In this document: positions 1-10,518 of the stretch, one piece after another | Numbering within the stretch: the first letter of the stretch is position 1 | Layout: each line of letters starts with the position of its first letter | DNA from: Ditylenchus dipsaci | Taxonomy: Eukaryota > Nematoda > Chromadorea > Rhabditida > Anguinidae | Length of the DNA stretch: 64,000 nt | NCBI GenBank assembly: GCA_004194705.1 | Contig: SADC01001285.1 | Location: 1-64,000 of the forward strand | Direction of reading: 5' to 3' | The notes under the pieces: model-generated | Told to the model about the DNA's origin: nothing | Seen by the model: only the letters and a program-made list of their open reading frames with translations | Databases searched by the model: none | Translations under genes and position numbers: made by a program

Positions 1-164
1 AATAATGGCGCAACAAAAAAAGACGCAGCAAAAAGTTTTATTAAAATCGACCTACTGTCCATATACCCCCCCCCCTCCGTGAAACCGACTTTTTAGGAGT
101 GTCGAAAAACCATTTCTATACAATAATTTCGGCATAAAAGACCAGAAAAGCAATTAAAATGGGA

Positions 165-702
165 TAACGCGCTGTATTGGGAGGGGAAGGAATAATACAG
201 GGACCACTTTCTGAGATGGTTAGGGTCCTTAGAGTATTAATTCTCTAAGCGTCTAAGGGCACTCACAAACCGAGGAACTCGTGGTGCAGCGCAAAACTAT
301 GTACTTTCATGGATTAAGCCGATCAGCGGGGTGCACCCTGTGGGTTTCCTCCCAAGCCTAGCACATTTTCAGTGCTAGGCTGAATTTTTGGATGCTTTGC
401 CTCTGGCTCGGCCTTGTGAAACGAGGTGAAATGCTTTCTGTAAAAAACAAAGATGTTGAACAAATTTTGAATACTGCGGTCTACCGCATAAAAAACTCGG
501 TATGCATACTTTTTTATGCATCCAGAGTCCCTTTCGAGTGATTTGCGTCTAAGGTAAGTGGTGTGCGCATCTCAACCTCGAGCAACCAGTCCGTGCGCCC
601 GAAGGGGGCGCAGGGGACTGGTTGGTTAGAGATGCGCGCACTCATTACCTTAGACATGATTCCAAGCAAGACTCTTGATCAAATTGCATATAGAGACCTT
701 TT
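165..702 (+). repeat. Family A hairpin element, copy 1
   Basis: Left part carries the family's G-rich segment (GGGCTGTATTGGGAGGGG-like) at about 165-210. The right part (447-702) holds the conserved centre: CATCCAGAGTC, TTCGAGTGATTTG, TCTAAGGTAAGT, then a long hairpin around GGGGGCGCAGGGG, ending with ACCTTAGACATGATTCC. The same centre recurs at about 4.7, 5.3, 11.5, 15.2, 24.0, 26.9, 43.2 and 57.9 kb. No coding potential. Boundaries are approximate. Confidence 0.75.
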
Positions 703-1100
703 TGCCTAGCTCAGTGACAAAACGCAGTAATATACTTAATACCCGATATTTTAGCTTGGGGGACCAAGGCAATCGGTCAACTTGTGGTAACCAAAAATTT
801 TTTCAGAACCTATTTTTTTAGTGCGAAATTGTTTGGAGACTGCTTTTTTTATCGGGTTTTAGCGTATAAAATTACTTAGAAGACGTCTAAACACTATTCA
901 TAGTGACCGAAAAAGCCAAACCACCACCCCCCCCCCCCCCCAAGTAAACAAGTTCCGAAATATGTTTTTAAATTGTTCATAACTTCTCAGAATCACCCTT
1001 TTCTCAAATCTGTTTGAGCCATCTGGTGCAAAATAAAGGGCTTTCAAAAATGCAAACCAAAAGTTCGAGGTAAAATAAAAAAGTTTGTGTAGAAAGCGGC

Positions 1101-1354
1101 CCTAGTCAACTTTAGGTCCCCCCCCCCCCCAAATTTGCCTTGGTCCCCTGTGTTTTTTCTTGAAATGCCTTGGTCCCCTGTCGTTTTGAAGGTGATCATG
1201 TTCAAGTGATCATGTTAACATAATCACCATGATCACATGATCACAACATTATTATAACTCTATTGGACGGGGGGGACCAAGGCATTTTTCAAGAAAAAAC
1301 AAAAAGGGGGACCAAGGCAAATTTGGGGGGGGGGGACCTAAAGTTGACTAGAGC
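1101..1354. repeat. Inverted-repeat MITE with poly-C and GGACCAAGGC arms
   Basis: The left arm reads CTAGTCAACTTTAGGTCC, a C-run, then TTGCCTTGGTCCCC. The right arm is its reverse complement ending GACCTAAAGTTGACTAG. The centre holds alternating GTGATCATG palindromes. The GACCAAGGCAA module is shared with elements near 51.8 and 53.6 kb. No gene. Confidence 0.8.
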
Positions 1355-1432
1355 CAAAGCTTTTTATGCCGATAAAAATTTCTAAAACTGCTGAATAACT
1401 TTCGAATAATTTTTCTGAAAAGTTCACAAGCA

Positions 1433-1728
1433 AACCAAAGCAAACCAAGTGGTCGTCCACTTGGATAAAAAAATTTTACGTTTTCGGGTTCCAAAACAAT
1501 TTTCTGCGCTAATTCGAGCATGCTGAAGATGGTTTGATAATGGTGAAATCATGTTTTATCGAGAAATTTTTGAGTTATGTAAATTCTTGATTTATAAAAT
1601 CAAGGACTCGCAATAACTCAGAAATTTCTCGACAAAACGTGATTTTACCACTGAAAATGTGATTTGGAACAAGAAAACGTAAAAAATTTTTTTGATCCAA
1701 GTGGACGACCACTTGGTTTGCTTTGGTC
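1433..1728. repeat. Fold-back element (CCAAGTGGTCGTCCACTTGG ends)
   Basis: Nearly the whole segment is one palindrome. Its ends carry AAGCAAACCAAGTGG and the complement CCACTTGGTTTGCTTT, each containing the smaller palindrome AAGTGGTCGTCCACTT. The two halves contain matching TCGAGAAATTT / AAATTTCTCGA blocks. It could form a long hairpin as a transcript. No ORF of note. Confidence 0.85.
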
Positions 1729-1811
1729 ACTCTGGATGGAGCTCTGAGCGATTCTAAGGGGCGATGTATAGGTTGCTATTTGAATCCGCCTGAGCGCATA
1801 CCTTATTTATT

Positions 1812-1885
1812 ATATAATTTAAGTGGTGTAGAGGTCCATATACTCATCACCAAGGTTGCTGGTTCGAACCACTCTGGATACAATC
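1812..1885 (+). repeat. tRNA-derived SINE-like segment
   Basis: An A-box-like TGGTGTAGAGG is followed about 40 bp later by a B-box GGTTCGAACCACT, the internal promoter arrangement of RNA polymerase III. The acceptor arms do not pair convincingly, so I read it as a tRNA-derived SINE or relic rather than a tRNA gene. Confidence 0.45.
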
Positions 1886-2810
1886 AAACCCGAGTAGAGG
1901 ACGTCGATTCATGGTCCTGGTCACTTGGTGCTGAACGCGGTTCGGGGAGCATAAGGTGCTTTTAGATGTTTGGGTTGATTTAGGGTGGTTCAGCGTTTGG
2001 GATGGTTTGGGTAAATTACGGATGCCTTAAGTAATTCAGGGCGGTTTGGGATTAGTACTCAAAAACATCAAATTTGATGATATCATCAAAATTCGTGTTT
2101 TTTACTTCAAACACCTCTTCTTCATATTTTTTGATTTTTTACCTCAGATTTTTTTACAACCTCTTGTAGTGAGAGTTTTCTCTATCGATTGAGTGGTCAA
2201 ACACCCTAGTTAAAATAATTTTTAAAAAAATCAAACTAAAAGTATGTTAAAAACCCTTCTAAAAAACCGAGGTAAAAACATGGTTTTTTACCTCATTTTT
2301 GGCGTGCTTTCCTAAAATTTCAAAAAAAACATGAATCACTTGCAAACTTAACCCGTTATTCATCAAACATGTAATGACAACCATTTTCGCTCTAAATGAT
2401 TTAAATCAAATCGATTATTTGCTAAACTAATTATTGATCAATTTAAGAGACACAATCTGTAATTTTGAAGGTTTTTGTGAAAATCTGGCACCGCTATTTT
2501 TTCGATTTTTTTTCTACACACACGTTACATACCATTCAATTCAAAATTAACGCTGAGCAATATGTTCTCAGGTGTCGACCTCAATTTATCCTAAAAATTT
2601 TGAGTTATGGCCTTTTTAGTAAAGCAATTTTTTTCAACCTCCAAAAATGACCCATTTTCTCAAAATGGATAGAGGTGGGCTGTTTTTGATAACACTTATA
2701 TACACACTAAACTCATTCTACTCGGTATGAGTTGCTCTACAAGATGGCTGTAAAAAATGCCATATAATACCAAAAATTATTCATCTTTAAAAAATTCAAA
2801 GCTGAATCTA
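1886..2810. other. Non-coding AT-rich stretch, no gene seen
   Basis: I see no supported coding sequence. It contains runs of GGTTTGGG-like sequence at 1965-2050 and a perfect 18-bp palindrome, TTTGATGATATCATCAAA, at 2073-2090. It is probably old repeat material. Confidence 0.5.
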
Positions 2811-2814
2811 CGGC

Positions 2815-3152
2815 TTGGCAATGTTTCTAGATAGGCGTTTCAAGGATCGGATTGCATCTGATAAAACGAAATCCACATCGAATGTGGCAGCGTGGATCCA
2901 AGAAGAGGTTGAGGTGGCAGATAACATGTCTGGCATGGTGAAGGTATTTCCAATACTATCTTTTTGTCACTGTATCAGATGCCCATGCTGGTCCTTTTCA
3001 GAAATAAGGTCTCTCCATCTAAGGGCACTACTTCTTCTTCGGCCAGAGTCAAAAGTCGAATTTTCTACGCTTGAGCAAGTCGAACGTCGAAAGTCGAAAT
3101 TTTGGACTTTTCGACGTGAAAAGTCGAATTCGACGCGTCGAGTCGACAACCC
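2815..3152 (+). pseudogene. hAT transposase C-terminal remnant with 3' terminal array
   Basis: The reading frame from 2815 gives FLDRRFKDRI, resembling the 'A-x-F-L-D-P-R-F-K' block typical of the C-terminal half of hAT transposases. It continues for about 43 residues to a possible GT donor at 2945. About 100 bp downstream (3050-3140) the motif AAGTCGAA/TTCGAC is repeated many times. The sequence then ends with GAGTCGACAACCCTAG, the complement of the TAGGGTTGTCGA end also seen at 63892. I see the end and the transposase fragment; the 5' part of the element was not found. This links a sub-terminal repeat array physically to a hAT transposase. Confidence 0.6.
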
Positions 3153-3414
3153 TAGTTATGTTCTATTCATTATAAATCGCTTATTGTCAGTGACAATTAT
3201 GGAGCAGTGAAAGTCGGATAAGTTGTCCCATCTGGCACTCTCAAGCGATGTTGGCTCGACTAGTGGATGGTTTTAAGTTTTGAACAAATTTACAATTTTT
3301 TTTGAACAATAAGCGGAAACAAAAAATAATAATTCGAAATTATTATTGACAAAATGTGTGTGGTCCCGTGAGCATTCAATCTTTCAAATAGCTATGATAA
3401 GGAAGAGACAGGGC

Positions 3415-3735
3415 CCTTTGAAGGGGCATGCTCGCGCCGATGGCAATATTTTGAAAGGCGGGTATCAGGTCAATTCAAAAAAGAATATTTTAAAATAAAT
3501 TTTAGTTGAGTACCCTGCGGCGAATAAGTAATGAAAAACCCTTCCTTCCTATAATAGCATCAGTAGCCTAGTGGGATAGCGGCGGCGGATTGTGAAAGCT
3601 GGTGGTCGGTTTGATTCCACTGGAGCTACAATTTTTCCTCGACTTTTCCAAAACTTTGTCGAATTAATTCTCGTTTGAATTTCGGTGGTACCCGCCTTTC
3701 AAAATAGTCCCATCGGCGACGAGTATGCCTATTTA
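3415..3735. repeat. Inverted-repeat element around a tRNA-like core
   Basis: Arms: CGCCGATGG..TTTTGAAAGGCGGGTA on the left and TACCCGCCTTTCAAAA..CCATCGGCG on the right. Between the arms, 3555-3632 has A-box TAGCCTAGTGGG and B-box GGTTTGATTCC spaced as in a tRNA-derived SINE. Confidence 0.7.
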
Positions 3736-3764
3736 AGAAAACGCAAAAAAAAAATTAGCAAAAT

Positions 3765-3853
3765 ATTTGCTCTGGGCTGAGACAGAGGTCCTCAAAGTTA
3801 GGGGTGGGCGCTTATTAGAGCATGGGCGCTATTTAGATGAAATACGGTAAGCC
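3765..3853. repeat. TACCGTAT-type MITE fragment (one end)
   Basis: Contains GGGCGCTTATTAGAGC and ends in GAAATACGGTA. This is one terminus of a Tc1/mariner-like MITE family with TACCGTAT ends that is complete at 25.6, 48.5, 49.2, 50.1, 60.1 and 62.2 kb. Confidence 0.6.
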
Positions 3854-4439
3854 AAAATCGGATCATTTTGAGAAATTTTGACCCAAAATCCCGTCCCGGA
3901 ATCCCGCCGGGTCAATTTCGAAAATCCGGTTTCAGTTTTTTTTAATCATAGACCGGGATTTTTAGTTAAGAATATAAGGAACCATCAAAGCTCTACTTTA
4001 TTATACCAACCCTCAGGTTCGACCCTCCGTTATTTCCCATACTTTTCAGGCACTTGTGGGATTATTTGGCGTACGTAACGTGTCAATCCATTTACAAAAT
4101 CACCAGGATTCACATATTTGCAAAGGTTAAATTTTTCGCATGTAAAACTGGACTTCAATATACTTTAAAGTTTTACTGTTATAAAGCAGCCAGTGAAATC
4201 TGAAATCCTTGCGATTTTTCGAAAATTGGGAAAAGTTTCAAATATTGTAGTGAAAAAGGCTTGAAGGGGATTTAAACCTGAGTGTTCAAAATATTCGCAT
4301 CATGATTTGCACGAGTTTGAGTATCAGTGAGATTCTCACTCGGAGTGAGCTCAGTGAAACACTGGTATCCACCACTGGGAGTCGAACCTGAGAGATCATC
4401 TATTCGTTATTGGATGTGTACCCCATTTAAAGAATCAAA

Positions 4440-4610
4440 TGATTCAATTTAAAACACATTTACACTTCTCACCGCTTATTTGCCAAAGAAATCAAGAGTA
4501 TACGTGAAAGGAGTCTATTGGGAAAGATGCATTGGCGAAAAGATGCTGTTGACGAAATGGCTCTATTGGCTTAAAGATGCAGTTGGCGAAGGCGGCAACG
4601 AATTGATCCA
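4440..4610. repeat. Repeats of TTGGCGAAA motif, relic of a hAT-like element
   Basis: Several copies of ATTGGCGAAAAG / GGCGAAATGG occur here. They resemble the TTTCGCCAAT motif array in the complete element at 51864-52128. Boundaries not resolved. Confidence 0.4.
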
Positions 4611-4639
4611 CACACTAGATCTGGAACATTAAGTAAAGA

Positions 4640-5000
4640 CTTACCCTAACAAATTTTGGCGCGAGCAAATTTTTGTCACGTACCGCTCTGGATGCATGAA
4701 AAACATGCATATCAGAGTTATTTTTGCGGTAGGCTCCAGTATTCAAAACTATGTTCAAAGTCTTTGATTATTAGAGAGAAAGGGTCCGCCCCCTTTTCCG
4801 GTGGCTTCAAACCGGAGGCTCAGCCATCCAAAATTAAACGACAGCCCTAGGATCCACGCTTAGAGAATTAAATTAAATTAACGCTTAGAGAATTAATACT
4901 CTTGGGTACTTAAAGGCACTATAGAAGTGGCCCCTGTTTTGTCCCTTCCCCTCCAATACAGCCCTTGAACCCTATTTAAATTGCTTTTCTAGTCCTTTTA
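4640..5000 (-). repeat. Family A hairpin element, partial copy
   Basis: Carries the complement of the family A centre (CTCTGGATGCATGAAAAA, GCGGTAGGC, CAAAACTATGTTCAA) and of its side arm (GAGAATTAATACTC, CCCTTCCCCTCC). The central hairpin is missing. Confidence 0.65.
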
Positions 5001-5179
5001 TGGCAAATTTATGGCTTGAGTTCAGACATCCTCCCCATCCATGGGGATTGATCAGGTGGAGGAGATAACTTCATATTCGTGTTTCTCGACCCCGATTTCA
5101 TGAGAAAGCCGCGCGTTTTTTTGGTTCTGAGAAAAAAAATTTTCGAACAACAGGGGTGGGGGGGGGTATCATGGTTTTT

Positions 5180-5590
5180 AGTCAAAATTTGAAAATTTCA
5201 AATTGGCGCCTTTTTAATTTTAAAGGGATTAAGGGCTGTATAGGGAGAGGAAGGGAATAAAAAGGGCCACTAATCACAGAGGGCCCACTAACAAGAAGAT
5301 GTTGAACATAGTTTTGAATACTGGGGCCTACCGCATAAATAAATTCTGGTATGTATGCTTTTTCATGCATCCAGAGTCACTTTTGAGTGATTTGTGTCTA
5401 AGGTATGTGGGTGTGCGCATCTCAACTCCAAGCCCCCAAGCCCCTGCGCCCCGAAGGAGGCGCAGGGGGCTTGAGAGTTAGAGATGCGCGCACTCACTTA
5501 CTTTAGACATAATTCCGAGAGTACTCTTGATCAAAAAATGCATATAGAGTCTATTTTTGCCACGGCCCAGTTGAAAACATGGCGAAACCA
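5180..5590 (+). repeat. Family A hairpin element, copy 2
   Basis: Contains GGGATTAAGGGCTGTAT and the full central hairpin with the AAGCCCCCAAGCCCC arm, a GGCGCAGGGGGC complement, and TCTAAGGTATGTG facing ACTTACTTTAGACAT. Arms inverted and imperfect; no coding potential. Confidence 0.75.
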
Positions 5591-5592
5591 TT

Positions 5593-6012
5593 AAGCCGCT
5601 TTCAAAATGGGTCTGGGACTCAGTGCGTGACCAGGCTTCCTTTTCGCTGTAATTTTTTTCTTTATCGCGAAAAAAAATTCTGTTAGTACCATTTTGTATC
5701 TGAGATTCAGGGGTTCAACATGAGCCATTCAGAATTTATATGTAATTGTAAAATTTTAGATAAAAATGCCAGTCTGACACTGAGTCTGACACTCGGTCTG
5801 AGTGTCCGATTTAGTGTCAGACTCAGTGTCAGACTGGGCATTTTTGTCTAAAATTTTGAAATCACATGTTAATTTTCAATGGCTCATTTGAAGCCCTTAA
5901 TCTTAGCTACAAATGATACTAACAGAATTTTTTTTCGCAATCAAGAAAAAAATTACAGCGAAAAGGAAGCCGTGTCGCGCACTAAGTCCCGGACCCATTG
6001 TGAAAGCGGCTT
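5593..6012. repeat. Perfectly folded palindromic element, about 200-bp arms
   Basis: Left arm starts AAGCCGCTTTCAAAATGGG and the right arm ends in its complement. The tip is a short CTGACACTGAGTCTGACA-type palindromic repeat at about 5770-5845. Arms match closely, indicating recent origin or conversion. Confidence 0.85.
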
Positions 6013-6018
6013 TACGCC

Positions 6019-6168
6019 CCAAAAACCGCAAAACGTCACACCAAAACGCCAAGCTTTTTTAGGTGTTTTTTAGTTTAAGGATTAGGACAGAAAAAAAAGT
6101 CCGAACATCCTTTAAAGTAATGATAAAAAAGCTTGGCGTTTTGGTGTGACGTTTAGCGGTTTTTTGGA
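6019..6168. repeat. Fold-back MITE (AACGTCACACCAAAACGCC)
   Basis: Left arm AAAACGTCACACCAAAACGC..AAGCTTTTTT, right arm AAAAAAGCTTGGCG..GTGTGACGTTTAGCGG. A second copy lies at about 7606-7830. Confidence 0.8.
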
Positions 6169-6187
6169 CATTTGTCTTGCCGGTATA

Positions 6188-7537
6188 CACTCCGTATCAT
6201 AAGTATAGACGGCTGTAGGAACTTTCGTAACAAGACAATTTCGTAAGAGCGAACTTTCGTAAGAAAGATTTTCGTAAGAGCGAATTTTCGTAAAAAACTT
6301 TTCGTAACAGCGATTTTCGTAACGAATTTCTTTCGTAAGAGGAAATAATCGAAATTTTTTTCACTTTAATAATCTTTCTAATTCAGGATTTCATCTGATT
6401 CATTTGTTTTGGCCTTTCTGTCACTGTTTGACGCTTCGAACAGTTAATTATATGACTATTAACTGTATGAGCAGAAAAGTTTGGCAAGCATGGGTCATAT
6501 GACTGAAAATTTTCATAATTAGTTGACCTCCAGGATTTTCATCCATTAGGAGACCAGCAGAAATACCCAAAAGCATGGTGAAAAACTCCGAGCTAGAATT
6601 CACATATTATATACTACACATAGCCATTTCCTACCAGTGTCATGTATGGTGCAGTAGGTAAGTTGATGGATAAATTTTTTTCACCAGTGGTTCGATTCCA
6701 CCCTCTGACTGTTTCATTTTTTTCTTGACTATTTTTGGTCAAAACATCACAGAAGCTATAAGAAACATCAAAGGATTATCAAAGAGCAAAAAAAGCAATT
6801 TAACATATCACTAATGTTACTGAAAACCGCGTTACGAAAAAGCTTGTTACGAAAATTCGCTGTTAAGAAAAAGGTTCTTACGAATTTTCGCTCTTACGAA
6901 AAGTTTCTTACGAAAATCGCTTGTTACGAAAATTCGCTCTTACGAAAAAAATTTCTTACAAAAATTTGCTTTTACGAAAATTCGCTCTTACGAAATTGTC
7001 TTGTTACGAAAGTTCCTACAGCCGTATAGACGGACCCATATTTTGTGATATTTTAGCGATTTTTGACTAAAAGTGAGCAATGTTTTAAATATAACGAGAT
7101 ACATTTAGGCGAAAAAACATGTTCTAGCGCAAAAATCAAGTTAGAAAGCGCAAGAAAATAATTTGTAGTTGTAAACATTGAAATCAGACGTATCATAAGT
7201 ATAGACGCAGTTCGGTTTGTAATGCAACACTCGATGTTTTCATTTATTTTGAAGCAGATATCATTTTACTTCTGGTTCGACTGTGTCTCGGCTACAATTT
7301 GGTAGGTCAACTTATTGCGGCGCATTACAAACCGAACTGCGTCTATACTTATGATACGTCTGATTTCAATGTTTACAACTACAAATTATTTTCTTGCGCT
7401 TTCTAACTTGGTTTTTGCGCCAGAACATGTTTTTTCGCCTAAATGTATCTCGTTATATTGAAACATTTCTCACTTTTAGTCAAAAATCGCTAAAATATCA
7501 CAAAATATGGGTGCGTCTATACTTATGATACGGAGTG
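6188..7537. mobile_element. TA-flanked fold-back element with nested insertions
   Basis: The ends CACTCCGTATCATAAG and CTTATGATACGGAGTG are perfect complements and each is flanked by TA, as expected for the Tc1/mariner superfamily. The arms (CGAGATACATTTAGGCG etc.) extend inward. A second pair of GTATCATAAGTATAGACG ends at about 7189-7352 marks a related element nested in the centre. No transposase is left. Confidence 0.8.
6210..7024. mobile_element. Nested element with TTACGAAA arrays and 6-bp TSD
   Basis: The ends CGGCTGTAGGAACTTTCG and CGAAAGTTCCTACAGCCG are perfect complements. They are flanked by the direct duplication TATAGA at 6204-6209 and 7025-7030. Inside each end the 8-mer TTTCGTAA/TTACGAAA is repeated many times. 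A tRNA-like segment with A-box TGGTGCAGTAGG and B-box GGTTCGATTCC sits at about 6648-6712. It interrupts the larger fold-back element. Confidence 0.8.
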
Positions 7538-7855
7538 TAGTACAGGGTGTTTCAAGAATTTCGCCCACTTTTAAATCGATATAACTTTTTTTTTGTGCGT
7601 AGAAGTTTAGCGGTTGGCGAGACAAATGTCTCAAAAACCACTAAACGTCACACCAAAACGCCAAGCTTTTTTATCATTACTTTGAGAATGTTCGGATGTT
7701 TTTTTCTGTCCTAAGCCTAAGGCCTAAGCCTAAAGCCTAATCCTGAGCCTAAAGCTTAAGCCTAAAACATCTAAAAAAAACTTGGAGTTTTGGTGTGACG
7801 TTTAGTGGTTTTTGGGACATCGGTCCCACCAACCGCTAAACGTCCGTATGCCCTT

Positions 7856-8108
7856 TTTAAGTCCTTTTTTTGAATTTCTACCAACGCAGATCGACTCAGA
7901 ATCGAAAAGCAATTTTTTTGGTTTATAAAGTCAAAAACACGATTTTCGCTTGGTCCCCAATGTGTTCGGGTCCTGGACTGTGGATGGTCTCTGGATGGGC
8001 AAGGCCCAAACCAGAGGGGGGCCAAGCGAAAATCGTGTTTTTGACTTTATATACCAAAAATTGCTTTTCGACTCTGAGTCGATCTGCGCTGGCATAAATT
8101 CAAAAAAG
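7856..8108. repeat. Fold-back element (AACACGATTTTCGCTTGG)
   Basis: Arms TTTTTTTGAATTT..CGATTTTCGCTTGG and GCCAAGCGAAAATCG..AAATTCAAAAAA pair over about 110 bp. The short reading frames on both strands here are products of the palindrome, not genes. Confidence 0.8.
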
Positions 8109-8126
8109 GACTTGTAAAAAAAGTTA

Positions 8127-9819
8127 CAGTAGCGGCCAAAAAAATGCACCAAGGGTGTAATTTTTAAAAATTGTATGTCTTGCAGTGATTTTTTTCACAT
8201 TATCAAAAAACGAGTAGAGCCATTTGTAGCATTTTTAATGCTCTTTCAAATGCGCTAGAGATTCCTGCGCAAATATTAATTCGATAAACTCTAAAAAGTC
8301 GTTTTTATGCCATGACTTCGATTTTCAGCGGCCAAAAAAAAATGCACCAAATATTTTATTAAATAACTAGTACTTTGTACTGTAACCTTTTGCATCAATA
8401 ACAGCTTGACAACGTTCAGGCATAGAATCAACAAGTTTTATAATTCTTTCCAAAGGGATTTTCTGCCATTTTTCCTTGATTGCTTCCATCAGCTTGTCCA
8501 ATTTCTCGTGAGTCTTTTTGCGCAACCGACGGTCCAATTCCTCCCATAGATGTTCGATCGGGTTGAGACCCGGAGACTGAGACGGCCATTGCAAAACGGT
8601 AACATCATTATCCTTGAACCATCCAGCCACTATTTACTTCGGCGCCCTGGCCTGCTTCACTTTCTTTCCCTTTTCACCGCCCTGGCCTTCCTCATTTCAT
8701 TTCCCATAAGCAGCACTGAAGCATGTTTCGGATCATTATCTTGCTGAAAGATCCATCCTGGCGCCATTTTCTCCTTTGCATGAGGCAACATGTGTTCTTC
8801 GAGGATTGCTCTGTAATCGACTGCTTTCATTATGCCTTCCACACGAATTACCGGACCGATGCAATCACGAGAAAAACAACCTGAATATTTGAAATTTTTG
8901 GGCTGCATGAAAATACCGATTTACCCCAAACCATTAATGAACCACCTCCATGTTTGACTGTCGGAACTTGGTAACTGACGTCATAACGCTTTCCAACTGG
9001 TCTTCGAACATATTTCACGCCATCAGAAGAGAAGAGATTGAATTACTTTCATCACTCCAGAGAACCTTTGCCATTCTTCCTTTGTCCAGTGTAGATGATC
9101 CTTTGCAAACGCCGCCCTGGCCTTCCGATTAGCTTCAGAAATGAGCGGCTTCCTTGATGGACGTCTTCCGAACAAGCCAGCTTCATTCAATCGACGACGA
9201 GCAGTTCTTTTGCTGATATCTAACCCAATTTCTTCATTGACCTCCCTCATAACATCCACAGCAGTCTTCTTCGGATCCTTCTTTGCCTTCTTTACCATAG
9301 CCCGGTCTTGTCTTTCAGATGTTTTTCGAGGTCGACCACTGCCAGAGATTCTTTTCACGCCCTTGCCTGCTTTGCTTTTACCATAGATTCGCGAAATTGT
9401 TCCATGATCAACGCCAAATTGTGAAGCAACCATACGATCACTGTCTCCTCGCTTCTTCGCTTGTATAATCGCTTTCTTCGCATCAAGAGATAACTGTTTC
9501 TTTGCCATATCTATAATTTAACCAATAAATATAATATTTCCACAAAAATAGAAACGAAGTAAAGAAAAACAAGGAAGAAAACAGATATAATGTCATTTGG
9601 TGCATTTTTTTTGGCCGCTGAAAATCGAAGTCATGGCATAAAAACGACTTTTTAGAGTTTATCGAATTATATTCGCGCAGGAATCTCTAGCGCATTTGAA
9701 AGAGCATTAAAAATGCTACAAAATGGCTCTACTCGTTTTTTGATAATGTGAAAAAAATCACTGCAAGACATACAATTTTTAAAAATTACACCCTTGGTGC
9801 ATTTTTTTGGCCGCTACTG
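8127..9819 (-). mobile_element. Tc1-like transposon, nearly complete
   Basis: The element of 1,693 bp begins CAGTAGCGGCCAAAAAAATG and ends with the complement. It is flanked by TA at 8125-8126 and 9820-9821, the normal Tc1/mariner target duplication. The terminal inverted repeats are long (about 222 bp). The GCGGCCAAAAAAATGCACC motif recurs at the inner edge of each repeat (about 8330 and 9600), the inverted-repeat/direct-repeat layout that gives two transposase binding sites per end. Arms are nearly identical, so the copy is young. Confidence 0.95.
8367..9508 (-). pseudogene. Tc1-like DDE transposase, frame-broken, with a 44-bp intron
   Basis: Cuts and pastes its own element in the nucleus. 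From the ATG at 9506-9508 the first 145 or so residues give a helix-turn-helix DNA-binding region (VASQFGVDHGTISRIYG) and the Arg-rich GRPRKTS hook, then WTKEEWQR. A one-base loss near 9053 breaks the frame, after which the first catalytic Asp sits in LWSDES. Further downstream are GGGSLMVWG, the second Asp in FQQDNDPKH, and the Glu in SPGLNPIEHLW. Between MVWG and CFSRD lie 44 bp (8881-8924) that begin GTAAAT and end TTCAG on the coding strand. Removing them restores the usual VWGCFS junction, so I call a spliceosomal intron. After DNDPKHAS there is a Lys-rich stretch of about 80 bp with stop codons that other family members lack. The C-terminus is intact to the stop at 8367. Possibly functional if the single-base breaks are sequence errors. 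Confidence 0.92.
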
Positions 9820-9862
9820 TATGTCGATTTAAAAGTGGGCGAAATTCTTGAAACACCCTATA

Positions 9863-10480
9863 CAATCGAGTGCTAAGGGTATAGTACAGTTTAGCCACAA
9901 TCATGGCGAATTTTGTCTTTCTTATTTTGTTGTGATTTTTACCTTGAAATGGTTTCAGGTGCCTGATGTATCGCGGAACGGCCCACTTAGAGCTTCATTT
10001 TGGAGAGATATAAAAGCTAACAATTTCGAAAACCAAGTGCTTGTATAAACGGCATGAATTTCAGTGTTTTCGTGATGAAAATGACTTTTTCTGTAATCTT
10101 TAGTTGCTGAAATGTAATGGTGTTTAAAAGGTTAAAATTCATTTTGATCAAAGGATGTTCAAAATATAATGCGGCCCCCTGGAGGCGATCCAAAAAATAA
10201 GGCGGACGGTCGCCTTATTAGAGAAAATACGGTAGACCGCGGAGAGGCCTCTAAGCGGTCCCGATAAAAAAAGAAATAAAAACAAAAAACCACCTGTAAT
10301 AAATGAGTGGCCTACTTTTCTCCGTATGTTTCCTTTCTATCACCTTTTTCACACTGCCCTTCTGCTACAATAATTAATTTTTCGGCACTATTTTATCTAT
10401 TGTCATTCCAATTGCTTGAACATACAGTAATAGACTTATTGATTGTCAGTTACATAGTAATTATTTTTATCTCCTTAAAA
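9863..10480. other. Intergenic, with a TACCGTAT-type MITE end
   Basis: No gene seen. 10140-10234 ends in CGCCTTATTAGAGAAAATACGGTA, a terminus of the TACCGTAT family with no clear partner. The rest is AT-rich and upstream of the next gene, so it may hold its promoter, but I see no defined element. Confidence 0.5.
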
Positions 10481-10518
10481 GATATTTTTTAGATTATTCC
10501 TCGAGTTGCTTATACAAG

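Larger units (their letters stand above)
7543..9859. mobile_element. Outer CAGGGTGTTTC element split by later insertions
   Basis: Left end CAGGGTGTTTCAAGAATTTC plus GCCCACTTTTAAATCGAT. The right end is the complement at 9822-9859. Between the ends lie the fold-backs 7606-7830 and 7856-8108 and the Tc1-like transposon 8127-9819. The order of nesting gives relative ages: the Tc1 element is the younger. Confidence 0.75.

Noticed and set aside
6814..7029. Basic reading frame of 71 codons (repeated RKKFLTK)
   Set aside because: It translates the TTACGAAA array of an inverted-repeat element.
7771..8152. Overlapping reading frames on both strands
   Set aside because: They lie in a perfect fold-back element; both strands give nearly the same frames, as expected for a palindrome.
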